A stretch of DNA of 64,000 nucleotides from Manihot esculenta (Eukaryota; Streptophyta; Magnoliopsida; Malpighiales; Euphorbiaceae): assembly GCF_001659605.2 (NCBI RefSeq), contig NC_035169.2:19344263-19408262 (forward strand). The letters run 5' to 3'. Below the pieces are notes generated by a model that saw nothing but the letters and a program-made list of their open reading frames with translations, did not search any database and was not told the DNA's origin. The stretch's first letter is position 1, and each line of letters begins with the position of its first letter. The translations under genes were made by a program, and so were the position numbers. Of the stretch, positions 46,306 to 58,100 are shown one piece after another.

Positions 46306-49300
46306 ATGAGAGGAACCCGTCGATCTGCAAGATTGACTGGAGTACCACCTGAGGATGAGGGCACGAGTGCCCGTCCTCCTGCATTGCCTAGGGCAATGTC
46401 ATGTAGATCAAGCAGAGAAAGAGTGTCAAGGGACCCTAGAAGGTCTTTTGATGCTAGCAAAAGGGGGACAGATAGAGGAGGAGGTTCTTCAGATGTGAGG
46501 GAGGTTATGGAAGAGGATCAGAGGAGGGATGGGAATCTGGATGTCAGCATGGCAGAAGAAGGGACAGGGGAGTCACAGGGAGGCGCTCAGGCCTCGGGGT
46601 ATGGTTTTCCACCCCATTATCCACCCTTCCCATAGGGTTCAGGGTATCCGATGGGAGGCACATCGGATTACTCCAGTTTTAACCCCTACCCTACCTACAT
46701 GCCTTATCCACCTTTCTATCCACCTTACCCACAGTACCCAGCTTATCCACCCTCACCCTTCTATCCTAACCCGGCAAACCCCACCTCGGGGAATGCTGCA
46801 CCCCCACCTCCACCACCTACAGAACCAACAGCCCCAGTTACTCAACCTTCTAGACCTAGCTCAGCCAGTGGGAGCAAAGTGAAGATGACAGATTACCTTA
46901 AGTTGGATGCTAGCAAATACAAGTCAGGGAATGATCCCTTTGAGTACCTGAGAGTAGTGAAGACGATAACGGATGAGGTAGGGGCAGATGACAGCAGGGC
47001 CATTCAGATGGCAGGGTTCACTTTAAAGTGCAAAAAGGCACGGGAATGGTTCAAGTGTTATGTGGACCCGAGACTAGACGTCATGACATGGGAGGAATTT
47101 GCAAATGAGTTCGCTGGATGGGCTTTTCCAGACAGTTCCAGAGAACTGAAGATGATTGAGTTTGAGCAGCTGAGGCAGATAGAACACATGAGTGTAGAGG
47201 AGTACACGGATAAATTCTTGGAGCTATTGCCTTTTTCAGGGCAAGCTCTAGATACAGATTTGAAGAAAGCCAAGAGATATGTTATGAAGCTGCATTCTAG
47301 GTACTCCTCTTTGATTCAGTCAGTTGAGAGGGAAAGTTTCCACACTGTGGTGGATATGGCTCGAAGAATGGAGGCGAGTGCTATAGTTGAGGGGTCAGTG
47401 AAGCAGTCAGAGACCCAGTCTTCAGGGGTTAAGACCCCAGGCAGAGGAGGGCCAGGTCTCTCTTCTCAGAGCTCAGGTAGCAAGAGGTGGAATAACACCA
47501 CCAAGAAGCCGAAGAAGAACAAGTTTTGGAGTAAGTTGAAATCCGGTCTGGGATTAGGCGGTGGCTCGAGCTCAGGCTCCGATGGTATAGAATGCCTAAG
47601 GTGTGGGAGGCCACACAAAGGAGTGTGTCGGGCTGGGACTAATGCATATTTCAGATGTGGACAGGAGGGACACATGGCTCGGGAGTGTCCTAGAGCACCT
47701 TTTATGGGCCAGCCCCAGCAGACAGCTTCTGGTAGTGTGGCACAGCCAGCAGCTCCAGCCACAACTCAGGGCAGTGGCAGAGGTAGAGGGAGAGGGGCAG
47801 CCTCTTCTTCTGGTTCCTGAGGTGAAGGTCCATCAGCTCCAGCCAGGATCTTCACCATGACTCAGCAGGAGGCTAACACATCCAACACCGTGGTGTCAGG
47901 TAATCTCATCATTGGGTGTTTTGATGTGTATGCATTAATGGACTCGGGTGCATCTCATTCTTTTATTGCTCCGAGAGCCGTTGAGAGGTTGGGTCTGATA
48001 GTCTCTGGGTTAGAGTGTCCCCTATGGGTCAGTGGACCCAAGTGTGACCCGTCAGTGGCAGAGTCAGTCTGCCAATACAATCCAGTTTTTGTTGAGGGAA
48101 GATGCCTCTCCGTCGACCTTGTGGTTCTAGATTTGACAGACTTTGACGTCATTCTAGGGATGGATTGGTTATCTGCCCATGGTGCTACCTTGGACTGCAG
48201 AGACAAGGTAGTCAGGTTCAGAGATCAGAACGGGTCAGAGGTCGTCTTCAGAGGAGACAAGAGGGGTACACCTAGAGGTCTGATATCAGCTCTTCAGGCT
48301 CGTAGGTTGCTTAGGAAGGGATGTCAGGGGTATTTGGCTCATGTGAGAGAGCTTAGCAACCAGGTTAGGGAGCCAGCCTCAGTGCCAGTTGTCAGAGAAT
48401 TTCAGGATGTTTTTCCAGACGAGCTTCCAGGTTTACCACCTGCTAAGGAGATAGAGTTCGAGATAGAGTTGATGCCTGGAACTAGATCGATCTCTATCCC
48501 TCCCTACAGGATGGCTCCAGCCGAGTTGAAGGAGTTGAAAGAACAGTTTCAAGAGCTGGTAGAAAAGGGCTTCATCCGACCGAGCACCTCACCTTGGGGT
48601 GCTCCAGTCTTGTTTGTGAAAAAGAAGGATGGATCCCTCAGACTTTGTATCGACTACAGGCAGTTGAACAAAGTCACTACCAAGAACAGGTACCCTCTGC
48701 CAAGGATCGATGATCTATTCGACCAGCTAGCAGGAGCGGGTTGTTTCTCCAAAATAGATCTGAGATCAGGGTACCATCAGTTAAGGATAAGGGAGGAAGA
48801 CGTGCCAAAGACAGCTTTCAGGACCAGATATGGGCATTTTGAGTTCCTTGTAATGCCGTTTGGGTTAACAAACGCCCCTACAGCATTCATGGATCTCGTG
48901 AACAGAGTGTTTAGCCAGTACCTGGATCACTTTGTTATTGTCTTCATAGATGATATCTTGGTGTATTCCAGGAACGCAGAGGAGCATGCCCATCATCTGA
49001 GGTTGGTTCTGCAGACCTTGAGGGAACATGGCTTGTATGCCAAGTTCTCTAAGTGTGAGTTCTGGCTGAGGAGCATTTCATTCTTGGGGCATGTAGTGTC
49101 AGAAAATGGAATAGAGGTGGACCCCAAGAAGGTAGAAGCTGTGGCTAACTGGCCTAGACCCACTTCAGTGACAGAAATCAAGAGTTTCTTGGGTTTGGCG
49201 GGTTACTACAGGAGGTTTGTACAGGACTTCTCAAAGAATGCAGCTCCTCTAACCAGGTTAACCAGGAAGAATCAGAAGTTTGTGTGGACCGACCAGTGCG

Positions 49301-51285
49301 AAGAGAGTTTTGAAGAGCTTAAGAGGATGTTGACTTCAGCACCAGTGTTAGCCCTGCCATCTAGCAATGAAGACTTCTTAGTGTATTGTGATGCGTCCCG
49401 TGTGGGACTGGGTTGTGTGTTAATGCAGAATGAAAGGGTGATTGCTTATGCTTCTAGACAGCTGAAGAAGCATGAGTTGAATTACCCCACACATGACCTG
49501 GAGATGGCAGCAGTAATCTTTGCACTCAAGATGTGGAGGCACTACCTCTATGGGGTTAAATGTGAGATCTTCACAAATCATAAGAGCCTGCAGTACATCC
49601 TGAGTCAAAGAGATTTGAACTTGAGACAGAGAAGATGGGTAGAGCTGCTAAGTGACTATGATTGCAAGATTCAGTACCATCCGGGTAAGGCAAATGTTGT
49701 GGCAGACGCCTTAAGCCGGAAATCACTTGGCAGCTTATCCCATATATCAGCAGAGAGGAGGCCAGTGGTGAAGGAGTTTTACAAGCTCATTGAGGAAGGT
49801 CTACAGTAGGAGTTGTCTGGTACAGGTGCTTTGGTAGCCCAGATGAGAGTGGCGCCCGTGTTTCTGGAGCAGGTGGCTCAGAAACAGCATGAGGACCCAG
49901 AGTTAGTAAAGATTGCCAGGACTGTTCAGTCAGGCAAAGATAGTGAGTTCAGATTCGACAGCAAGGGGATCCTCCGCTATGGGAGCAGACTATGTGTACC
50001 AGATGACATAGGGCTAAAAGGAGACATTATGAGAGAGGCTCATAATGCAAGATACAGCGTTCACCCCGGAGCCACCAAAATGTACCAATATTTGAAGAAA
50101 GTTTATTGGTGGCCAGCTATGAAGAAAGAAGTGGCACAGTTTGTGTCAGCCTGCGAAGTGTGTCAGAGGGTGAAGCTGGAACATCAGAAGCCGGCTGAAA
50201 TGCTTAACCCGCTACCTATTCCAGAGTGGAAATGGGAGAATATAGCTATGGACTTCGTAGTGGGGTTACCGGTGACGTCCAACAGATTGGACTCCATATG
50301 GGTGATTGTGGACAGACTCACCAAATCTGCTCACTTCATCCCTGTCAGGAGTGGCTATTCTGTGGACAAGTTGGCGCAGGTGTATGTTGATGAGATCGTC
50401 AGGTTGCATGGGGTTCCTGTTTCAATAGTGTCCGATAGAGGACCCCAGTTCACCTCCAGGTTTTGGCGGAGTCTGCAGAACGCCATGGGTACCAGGTTGG
50501 ATTTCAGCATTGCTTTCCATCCACAGACGGACAGACAATCAGAGAGGACCATCCAGATGATAGAGGATATGCTTAGAATGTGTGTGCTAGATTTTGGCGG
50601 TTCTTGGAGGCAGCATCTACCCTTGGTGGAGTTTGCCTACAATAACAGCCATCATGCTAGCATCGGGATGGCTCTATATGAAGCTTTATATGGGAGGAAG
50701 TGCAGGTCGCCTGTTTGCTGGGAAGAAGTTGGAGAAAAGGCCTTGGCAGGGCCTGAACTAGTAGAGATCACCAGCAGGGTGGTACCCATAATCAGAGAAA
50801 GGATCAAGACTGCTGCAAGCAGACAGAAGAGTTATGCAGATATCCGCAGAGGACAAGTAGAGTTTCAGGAGGGGGATCTGGTATTGCTCAAGGTGTCTCC
50901 TATGAAAGGAGTGGTTCGCTTTGGGAAGAAAGGTAAACTAGCCCCACGATACATCGGACCCTTTGAAATCTTGCAAAAGATTGGGAATGTGTCGTACAAG
51001 CTGGATTTACCTGCTTCAATGGAAAGAATCCATCCGGTTTTCCATGTTTCAATGTTGAGGAAGTTTGTGTCAGATTCGGGCAAGGTTCTCAGTGAGCCTG
51101 ATGTGGAGGTCCAAGAGGATCTCACCTATGTTGAACAGCCAGTACGGATCATAGACACCCAGATCAGAAAGCTAAGGAACAAGGAAATCCCGATGGTGAA
51201 AGTCCTTTGGAACTACAATAATATGGAAGAATGCACTTGGGAGACACGGGAGTCTATGCTCCAGCAGTACCCTCATCTCTTTTAA
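46306..51285 (+). pseudogene. gag-pol of element C: one frame, three stop codons
   Basis: From the ATG at 46306 (MRGTRRSARLTG) to the TAA at 51283-51285 the frame never shifts (1660 codons). Stops: TAG 46633-46635 in the Pro-rich part of gag, TGA 47818-47820 between gag and protease, TAG 49807-49809 after RNase H. Order: gag capsid-like core (about 46930-47330), knuckle CLRCGRPHKGVC (about 47596), a second knuckle whose first Cys is Tyr (47647-47649), protease MDSGASHSF (47938), RT with FIDDILVYS (48943), RNase H YCDASRVG (about 49384), integrase zinc finger and DDE core (about 50040-50560), and a chromodomain-like tail (about 51166-51285). The chromodomain class targets heterochromatin in related elements. 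Confidence 0.9.
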
Positions 51286-51380
51286 GGTTAGATCTCTATG
51301 TGTTTATGTGCTAGATATGTATGTTTTTATTGATTGCTATGCTTGTACTAGTTGAGGAACATTCGGGGACGAATGTTCTT

Positions 51381-51393
51381 AAGGGGGGGAGAA
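51381..51393 (+). other. Polypurine tract of element C
   Basis: AAGGGGGGGAGAA immediately before the 3' LTR, after the small inverted repeat ACATTCGGGGACGAATGT (about 51359-51376). Confidence 0.85.
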
Positions 51394-53644
51394 TGTAATA
51401 CCCGGCTAGACTCCGGTATCGGAATTCCTACCGTCCGGTGAAATTCCGGATGCCGGAAGCCTTTAGTAGGGTAGAAACATGTTTTCACAAAATGTTTTAA
51501 TGTATTTCATGGTTTTAAGTAAAAAGGAAATGAGTTTTTGCATGAAAACAACCTTGGAGGAAAACTCAGGTTCGGCCGCCGAACATGCATGCATTTCGAG
51601 TGTGCCTTAGGCCCCCGAAAGCGTAAGTGAGGGAAACCAGGTTCGGCCGCCGAACCTTATGTTCGGCCGCCAAACATGGCATGCATGCAGAGGCACTTTC
51701 GGCTCTCGAACGTGGCCTGGCCAGCCACCTATAAAGGGGTCCCTTAGCCGAAAACGGGCGAGCTTTTCTCCCCATTTTCGGCCAAGGTGAGCTCTCCGCC
51801 ATCCCTCGCCGGTTTTGAGTTCCTTCCTTCAAATTTTTCTCGATTTTCATTAGTTTTACCCTTGTTTTGAAGATTTTAAGCATTTGAGCAAGTTTTGGAG
51901 CTTGGAGGTTCAAGGAACTCTCTCTCTCCCATTGTCCGAGCTAGGGTCGTTCACCTCTCGATCTTCAAGAGGTAAGGGCCGATCTTGAGCTTATGGCATG
52001 TTTTAAGTAAGTTTTAAGTAGATCTATGGGGTAGAATGCATGTTTAGCTCATGGTTAGGTTTATGGGTTTATGTTATGTTTTTGGACAATGTGGATGTTT
52101 GATGTGTTGTAGATGGGGTTTAAGATAGTTTGAAGCCCCTAGGAACTTGTATGCTTGAGTATGTATGTTGTAGATTAGGAAAATGCATGTTTGGTTGGAT
52201 TTGGGAGGCAAAAATGCATGAGGAACCAAGTTTCTGCCCTTTGGCAGAAACCAGGTTCGGCAGCCGAAGGACTTTTGGCCGCCGAACCTGCCTGGGAGGC
52301 CAGCCTTTCGGCTGCCGAAGCCTGCCCCCGAAAGATGAGTTTCGTCTCTGTTTGGGAGTTTCGGCCGCCGAAGGTGCCGCCGAACCTGCCTGGCTTTCGG
52401 CTCTGGAGGGACTTTCGGCCGCCGAACCTGCCGCCGAAAGTGCCCTGTCCAGCCTTCCTTTGCATGTTTTTCTATGATTGTTTCATGATGTTTTAGGGGG
52501 TTTTTGGGGAGTAGTTTAGAGTTATGTTCATGTATGTTTGGTCTCTCATTTGAGTCCACCTGTGTAGGTTCGGACCCGAGGAACCGAGGACCCCAACAGT
52601 GAGTCAGCTGCTCCAATGTCTGGTCAGAGCTATCCAAAGGTGAGTGGAATAACTCATTACGTTTTAAAGCAAACAATGGACATTTTAGCATGATTCACGC
52701 ATCATTAATGCCATGAGATATACTAGGTTGTTTGCATTAGAATTCACGAATATGTTGTATTGCATACTTTATTATTGTTGATGTGGGTGAACGTTGGATG
52801 ATCCATAGCCCTCGATCTATGATGTGACGATGTGATATGTACGGTACGGAATGTAAGACCAGTGGGACCCATTCTACGTTCGCTGGCACTATGTAAGAGA
52901 AAGACCAGGACCCATTCTACGTTCTGGCACATTGGAATGTTATGTTATGCTATGTAAGAGAAAGACCAGGACCCATTCTACGTTCTGGCACAGTTGGACC
53001 ATGTAGAGGACTATTGGTGACAACTTCATCCTTGATGTGATTAGCTGTGATGTGATGCATTCCATGTTATCATATGTTTTAAATGTTTTATTATTCTGCT
53101 CACTGGGCTCTAGTAGCTTACCCCTCTCCCTAATCCCCCAGGGTTACAGGTACAGGGTAGACCAGGAGGTCAGCAAGAGCAATGAAGTCTTGTCTATGTA
53201 ATAGCTAGTGTGGACATGATAAATGAATATGATGTTATGTAAAAGTACAGTATAGACATGTAATGTAATGTAATGAGACCTATGGATAATAGAGGTGTGC
53301 TTGACCATAGAATGTTGTTATCCCTTTTAATACATGATCTTAGATGTTTTATGATGTTTATGTAAACCAACTCAACATAAGTTATATCGCCCATTGGGGC
53401 ACTATTGAGATCCCACAGAGGGGTCAATGTTTATGATTATGACTATATTCAGTGCATGCACAGGTTGAGTTTGGTGTATGAGAGAATGTATGAAAGAAAA
53501 GTTTTAAATTTTTATGTATGGTGTTGATCATGTATGGGATTAAACAGGTTTATAGGTTGTATGTCAGGCTTGCTACGGGTCTCGACGGCCTTAAGCCGAC
53601 CTGGATCCTAGCGCCGATAGCGGTTCGATTTTCGGGTCGTTACA
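51394..53644 (+). repeat. 3' LTR of element C
   Basis: 2251 bp, same ends as the 5' LTR. Cluster 1 has only three palindromes (51572, 51642 and a mutated one at 51662), against six in the 5' LTR. Confidence 0.93.
51730..51736 (+). promoter_or_regulatory. LTR TATA box (element C, 3' LTR)
   Basis: TATAAAG at the conserved position. It could drive read-out into the D LTR remainder downstream. Confidence 0.5.
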
Positions 53645-53649
53645 GTGCC

Positions 53650-54873
53650 GCTGAAGGTGCATGACTTTCGGCTCTGGAGGGACTTTCGGCCGCCGAAAGT
53701 GCCTTATTTAGCCTTCTTTTGTATGATTTTTGTGATTGTTTTAAGGTGTTTTAGGGGGTTTTTGGGGAGTATCTTAGAGTCATATTTATGTATGTTTGGT
53801 CCCTTATTTGAGTCCACCTGTGTATGTTCGGACCCGAGGAACCGAGGACCCCAGCAGTGAGTCAGCTGCTTCAATGTCTGTCAGAGCTAGCCAGAGGTGA
53901 GTGGAATAACTCTCTATATTTTAAAGCAAATAATGTAAGTTTTAGCATGATTCACGCATCATGAATGCCATGAGATATACTAGGGTGCTTGCATTAGAAT
54001 CCACGAATATGTTGCATTGCATATTATGTTGTTGATGTGGATGAATGTTGAATGATCCATTAGCCCTCATATGTTATGATATGATGATATGATATGGAAG
54101 TCCAGGCGTGCCTGCTCTACGCCCCTAGCACAATATAAGAGAAAGTCCGGGTGTGGCCTGCACTACGCCCCCGGCATGATTGGATATGTATGTTATGCTA
54201 TAGAAGTCCAGGCGTGCCTGCTCTACGCCCCTGGCATGTTTAGACAGTATAGAGGGCTAACTGGTGACAAGTTCATCCTTGACGTAATTTGTTTGTGCTA
54301 TGATGCATTCCATGTTATCATATGTTTTAAATACTATGTTTTATTATTCTGCTCACTGGGCTCTAGTAGCTCACCCCACTCCCTTATTTCCCCAGATTTG
54401 CAGGTACGGGTTAGACCAGGAGGTCAGCTAGAGTAAAGTTGTGGTCATGTAATAGTTAGTGGTGGACATGATAATTGTTGAAATGTAATGAATAGTATGG
54501 AATAATCATGTAATGTAATGATGTTATTGAGGATTAGAGTGGTGCTTGACCCTAGTATGTGGTTTATCCCTTTTAATACATGATCTTTCAAATGTAATGA
54601 TATTTTATGAAAACCAAACTTAATGTATGAATGAATGTTTCCCATTGGAGCATAGTTGAGGACTCCAATGAGGGGAATAATGATTATGAGTTGTGCATGC
54701 ACATGTTGAGTTTGGTAATTGAATGAGAAAAGTTCAAATTTTTATGTATGTGTTGATTATGTATGGGATTTAACAGGTTTACAGATTTTATGTTGGGCTT
54801 GCTACGGGTCCCGGCGGCCTTAAGCCGACCCGGATCCTAGCGCCGGTAGCAGTCCGATTTTTGGATTGTTACA
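53650..54873 (+). repeat. 5' LTR of element D, right part
   Basis: Continuation of the LTR interrupted at 43724, ending GGATTGTTACA at 54873. The C-derived duplicate GTGCC is at 53645-53649. It carries the hairpin array (54102-54234). Confidence 0.9.
54102..54234 (+). repeat. Hairpin array in element D 5' LTR
   Basis: Units 54102-54128 (CCAGG/CCTAG, one arm mutated), 54147-54174 (CCGGG/CCCGG) and 54208-54234 (CCAGG/CCTGG). The middle unit shows a paired A-T to G-C change relative to its neighbours. Loops again end in CTACG. Confidence 0.6.
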
Positions 54874-54876
54874 GAT

Positions 54877-54888
54877 TGGTATCAAAGC
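54877..54888 (+). other. Primer-binding site of element D (mutated)
   Basis: TGGTATCAAAGC, one G-to-A change from the TGGTATCAGAGC of the sister elements. Confidence 0.8.
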
Positions 54889-55134
54889 CTTAGGTTCATA
54901 TGGTCAGACCTAGAGTGTCGGGCTCATAGATGTTCTAGAAGGTCAAGCACAATAGGAAAATCATGTCCACTAGGATAGGATGTAGAGTTCTGTCTTGAAT
55001 GATGATGTGAAATGCCATGATTATATGCATGTGCATTAATGATATGTTATGTATGTGATGCGGGTTTATGTGTTTGCACATGAACCATTTGATGCTAATG
55101 TTTATGTGATGTATGTTGTTTTTCAGTAAACAGG

Positions 55135-58100
55135 ATGAGAGGAACTCGTCGATCTGCACGATTGACTGGAGTACCACCGAAGGATGAGGGCATGAGTGCC
55201 CATCCCCCTGCATTGCCAAGGGCAATGTCTAGCAGGTCTAGCAGGGAAAGAGCAGTGAGAGACCCTAGAAGGTCTTTAGATATGAACAGAAGTAGACCAG
55301 TAAGGGGAATAGTTCAAGGAGGAATGTTAGAGGATGTGGGGGATGATATGGATGTGGATCAAAGGAGGGATGGCAGTCTTGGAGTGAGTATGTCAGAAGA
55401 GGGCATGGGAGAGTCCCAAGGAGGCACTCAGGCCTCAGGATTTGTTCAGCCACCCCAGTCTCAGAATCCCGGGTATTCGATGGGAGGTACATCAGATTAC
55501 CCCAGCTTTAGCCCTTACCACTCACACATGCCATACCCACCTTTCTACCCACCATAACCACAGTACCCTATATACCCACCCCCATCCTTCTACCCAGGTA
55601 CAGCAAACCCTACCCCAGGGGATGCTGCACCTCCTCCACCACCAGCAGCACCTACTGTCCTAGAAACCCAAATGCCTAAACCTAGCTCATCTGGAGGGAG
55701 CAAGGTCAAGATGACCGACTACATGAAGTTGGGTGCTCCCTAGTTTGAAACAGGTGATGACCCGTTTGTGTACCTTGAGAGGGTCAAGGTGATTACAGAT
55801 GAGATAGGAGCTGATGACAGTAGAGCCATTCAGATGGCTGGGTTCACCCTGAAGTGTAAGAAGGCCCGAGAGTGGTTTAAGAATTATGTGAACCCGAGGT
55901 TGGATAGTCTATCCTGGGAGGAGTTTGCCAATGAGTTTGCAGGATGGGCTTTCCCTGATAGTTCCAGGGAGCTGAAGATGATTGAATTTGAGCAGTTGAG
56001 GCAGACAGATGAAATGAGTGTGGATGAGTATACAGACAGATTCTTGGAGCTATTGCCGTTTGCTGGGCAGAATCTGGACACAGATCAGAGGAAGTCAAGG
56101 AGGTATATCATGAGGCTCCATTCCAGGTATTCCTTCTTGATTCAGTAAGCAGAGAGGGAGAGTTTCCATGCCATAGTGGATATGACTCGGAGGATGGAGG
56201 CTAGTGCAATAATCGAGGGAAAGGTTAAACAGTCAGTGGCACAGCCTTCTGGTTCCAAGACCCCAGGTGGGGGAAGGTTAGACCCTTCTTCTCTGAGTTC
56301 AAGCAGTAAGAAGTGGGATAGAGGCCACAGGAAGTCCAAAAAGAACAAGTTCTAGAGTAAGATCAAGTCAGGTCTGGGATTGGGAAGTGGCTCGAGCTTA
56401 GGTGCAGATAATGCAGTATGCATGAAGTGTGGGAAGCTGCACAAAGGAGTATGTCTGGTTGGGACGACAGCCTGCTTCAGATGTGGGCAGGAGGGACACA
56501 TGGCACAGAAGTGCCCTAGAGCAGCTTTTGGGGCACAGTCTCAGCAGACAGCTTCTGGTAGTGTGGCTCAACCAGCAGCTCCAGCCGCGACTCAGGCTAG
56601 TGGCAGAGGCTGAGGGAGAGGGGCAGCCTCTTCTTTAGCAGGTTTCAGAGGTGAAGGTCCATCAGCTCCAACATGGATCTTCACTATGACTCAGCAGGAG
56701 GCGAACACATCCAACACCGTGGTGTCAGGTAATCTCATCATTGGTTGTTCAGATGTGTATGCATTAATGGACCCTAGTGCATCTCATTCTTTTATTGCTC
56801 CGAGAGCCGTCGAGAGGTTGGGATTGATGGTCTCTGGGTTAGAATGTCTCCTATGGGTCAGTGGACCCAAGTGTGACCCGTCAGTGGCAGAGTCAGTCTG
56901 CCAGTGTAGTCCAGTTTTTGTTGAGGGAAGGTGCCTTTCCGCTGACCTTGTGGTTCTAGATTTGATAGATTTTGACGTCATTCTAGGGATGGATTGGCTA
57001 TCTACCCATGGTGCTACCTTGGATTGCAGAGACAAGGTAGTCAAGTTCAGATGTCAGGATGGGTTAGAGGTTGTCTTCAGAGGAGACAGGAGGGGTACAC
57101 CTAGAGGTTTGATATCAGCCCTACAGGCTCGTAGGCTGCTCAGGAGGGGTTGTCAGGGTTTTCTAGCTCATGTGAGAGAGCTGGATAGTCATGTCAGAGA
57201 GCCCGCCTCAGTGCCCGTGGTCAGTGAGTTTTTAGATGTGTTCCCAGACGAGCTACCAGGTTTACCACCTGCTAGGGAGATAGAGTTTGAAATTGAATTG
57301 ATGCCTGGAACCAGACCGATCTCTATCCCTCCCTACAGGATGGCACCAGCTGAATTGAAAGAGCTTAAGGAGCAGTTGCAAGAGTTGGTAGATAAGGGCT
57401 TCATCCGACCGAGTACCTCACCTTGGGGTGCTCCAGTGCTGTTCGTGAAAAAGAAAGATGGATCCCTTAGACTTTGTATCGACTACAGGCAGTTGAACAA
57501 GGTCACTACCAAGAATAAGTACCCGTTGCCAAGGATCGACGATCTATTTGACCAGCTAGCAGGAGCAGGTTGTTTCTCCAAGATAGATCTGAGATCTGGG
57601 TACCATCAGCTGAGGATAAGAGAAGAGGATGTGCCGAAGACAGCATTCAGGACCAGATATGGGCACTATGAGTTTCTCGTGATGCCATTTGGGTTAACCA
57701 ATGCCCCTGCAGCATTCATGGATCTCATGAACAGAGTTTTCAGTCAATACCTGGATCACTTCGTTATTGTCTTCATAGATGATATCTTAGTGTATTCCAA
57801 GAATGCAGAGGAGCATGCCCATCATCTGAGGTTAGTTCTGCAGACCTTGAGGGAACATGGCTTGTATGCCAAGTTCTCCAAATGTGAGTTCTGGCTGAGG
57901 AGCATTTCATTCTTGGGGCATGTGGTGTCAGAAAATGGAATCGAGGTAGACCCCAAGAAAGTGAAAGCTGTAGCAAACTGGCCTAGACCCACTACAGTGA
58001 CAGAGATTAAGAGCTTGTTGGGTTTAGCAGGTTACTACAGGAGGTTCGTTCAGGACTTCTCAAAAATTGCAGCGACCAGACTGACTAAGAAGAACCAGAG

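Larger units (their letters stand above)
43725..53644 (+). mobile_element. Complete chromovirus C (Tekay/Del-like), youngest insertion on the right
   Basis: 9920 bp with two LTRs, a primer site, gag-pol in a single frame and a purine tract, flanked by an exact duplication GTGCC (43720-43724 and 53645-53649). It lies within the 5' LTR of D. The LTRs differ mainly by small deletions at palindromes. It is the best-preserved member in the window, although three stop codons and a damaged zinc knuckle suggest it is not autonomous. Confidence 0.95.
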
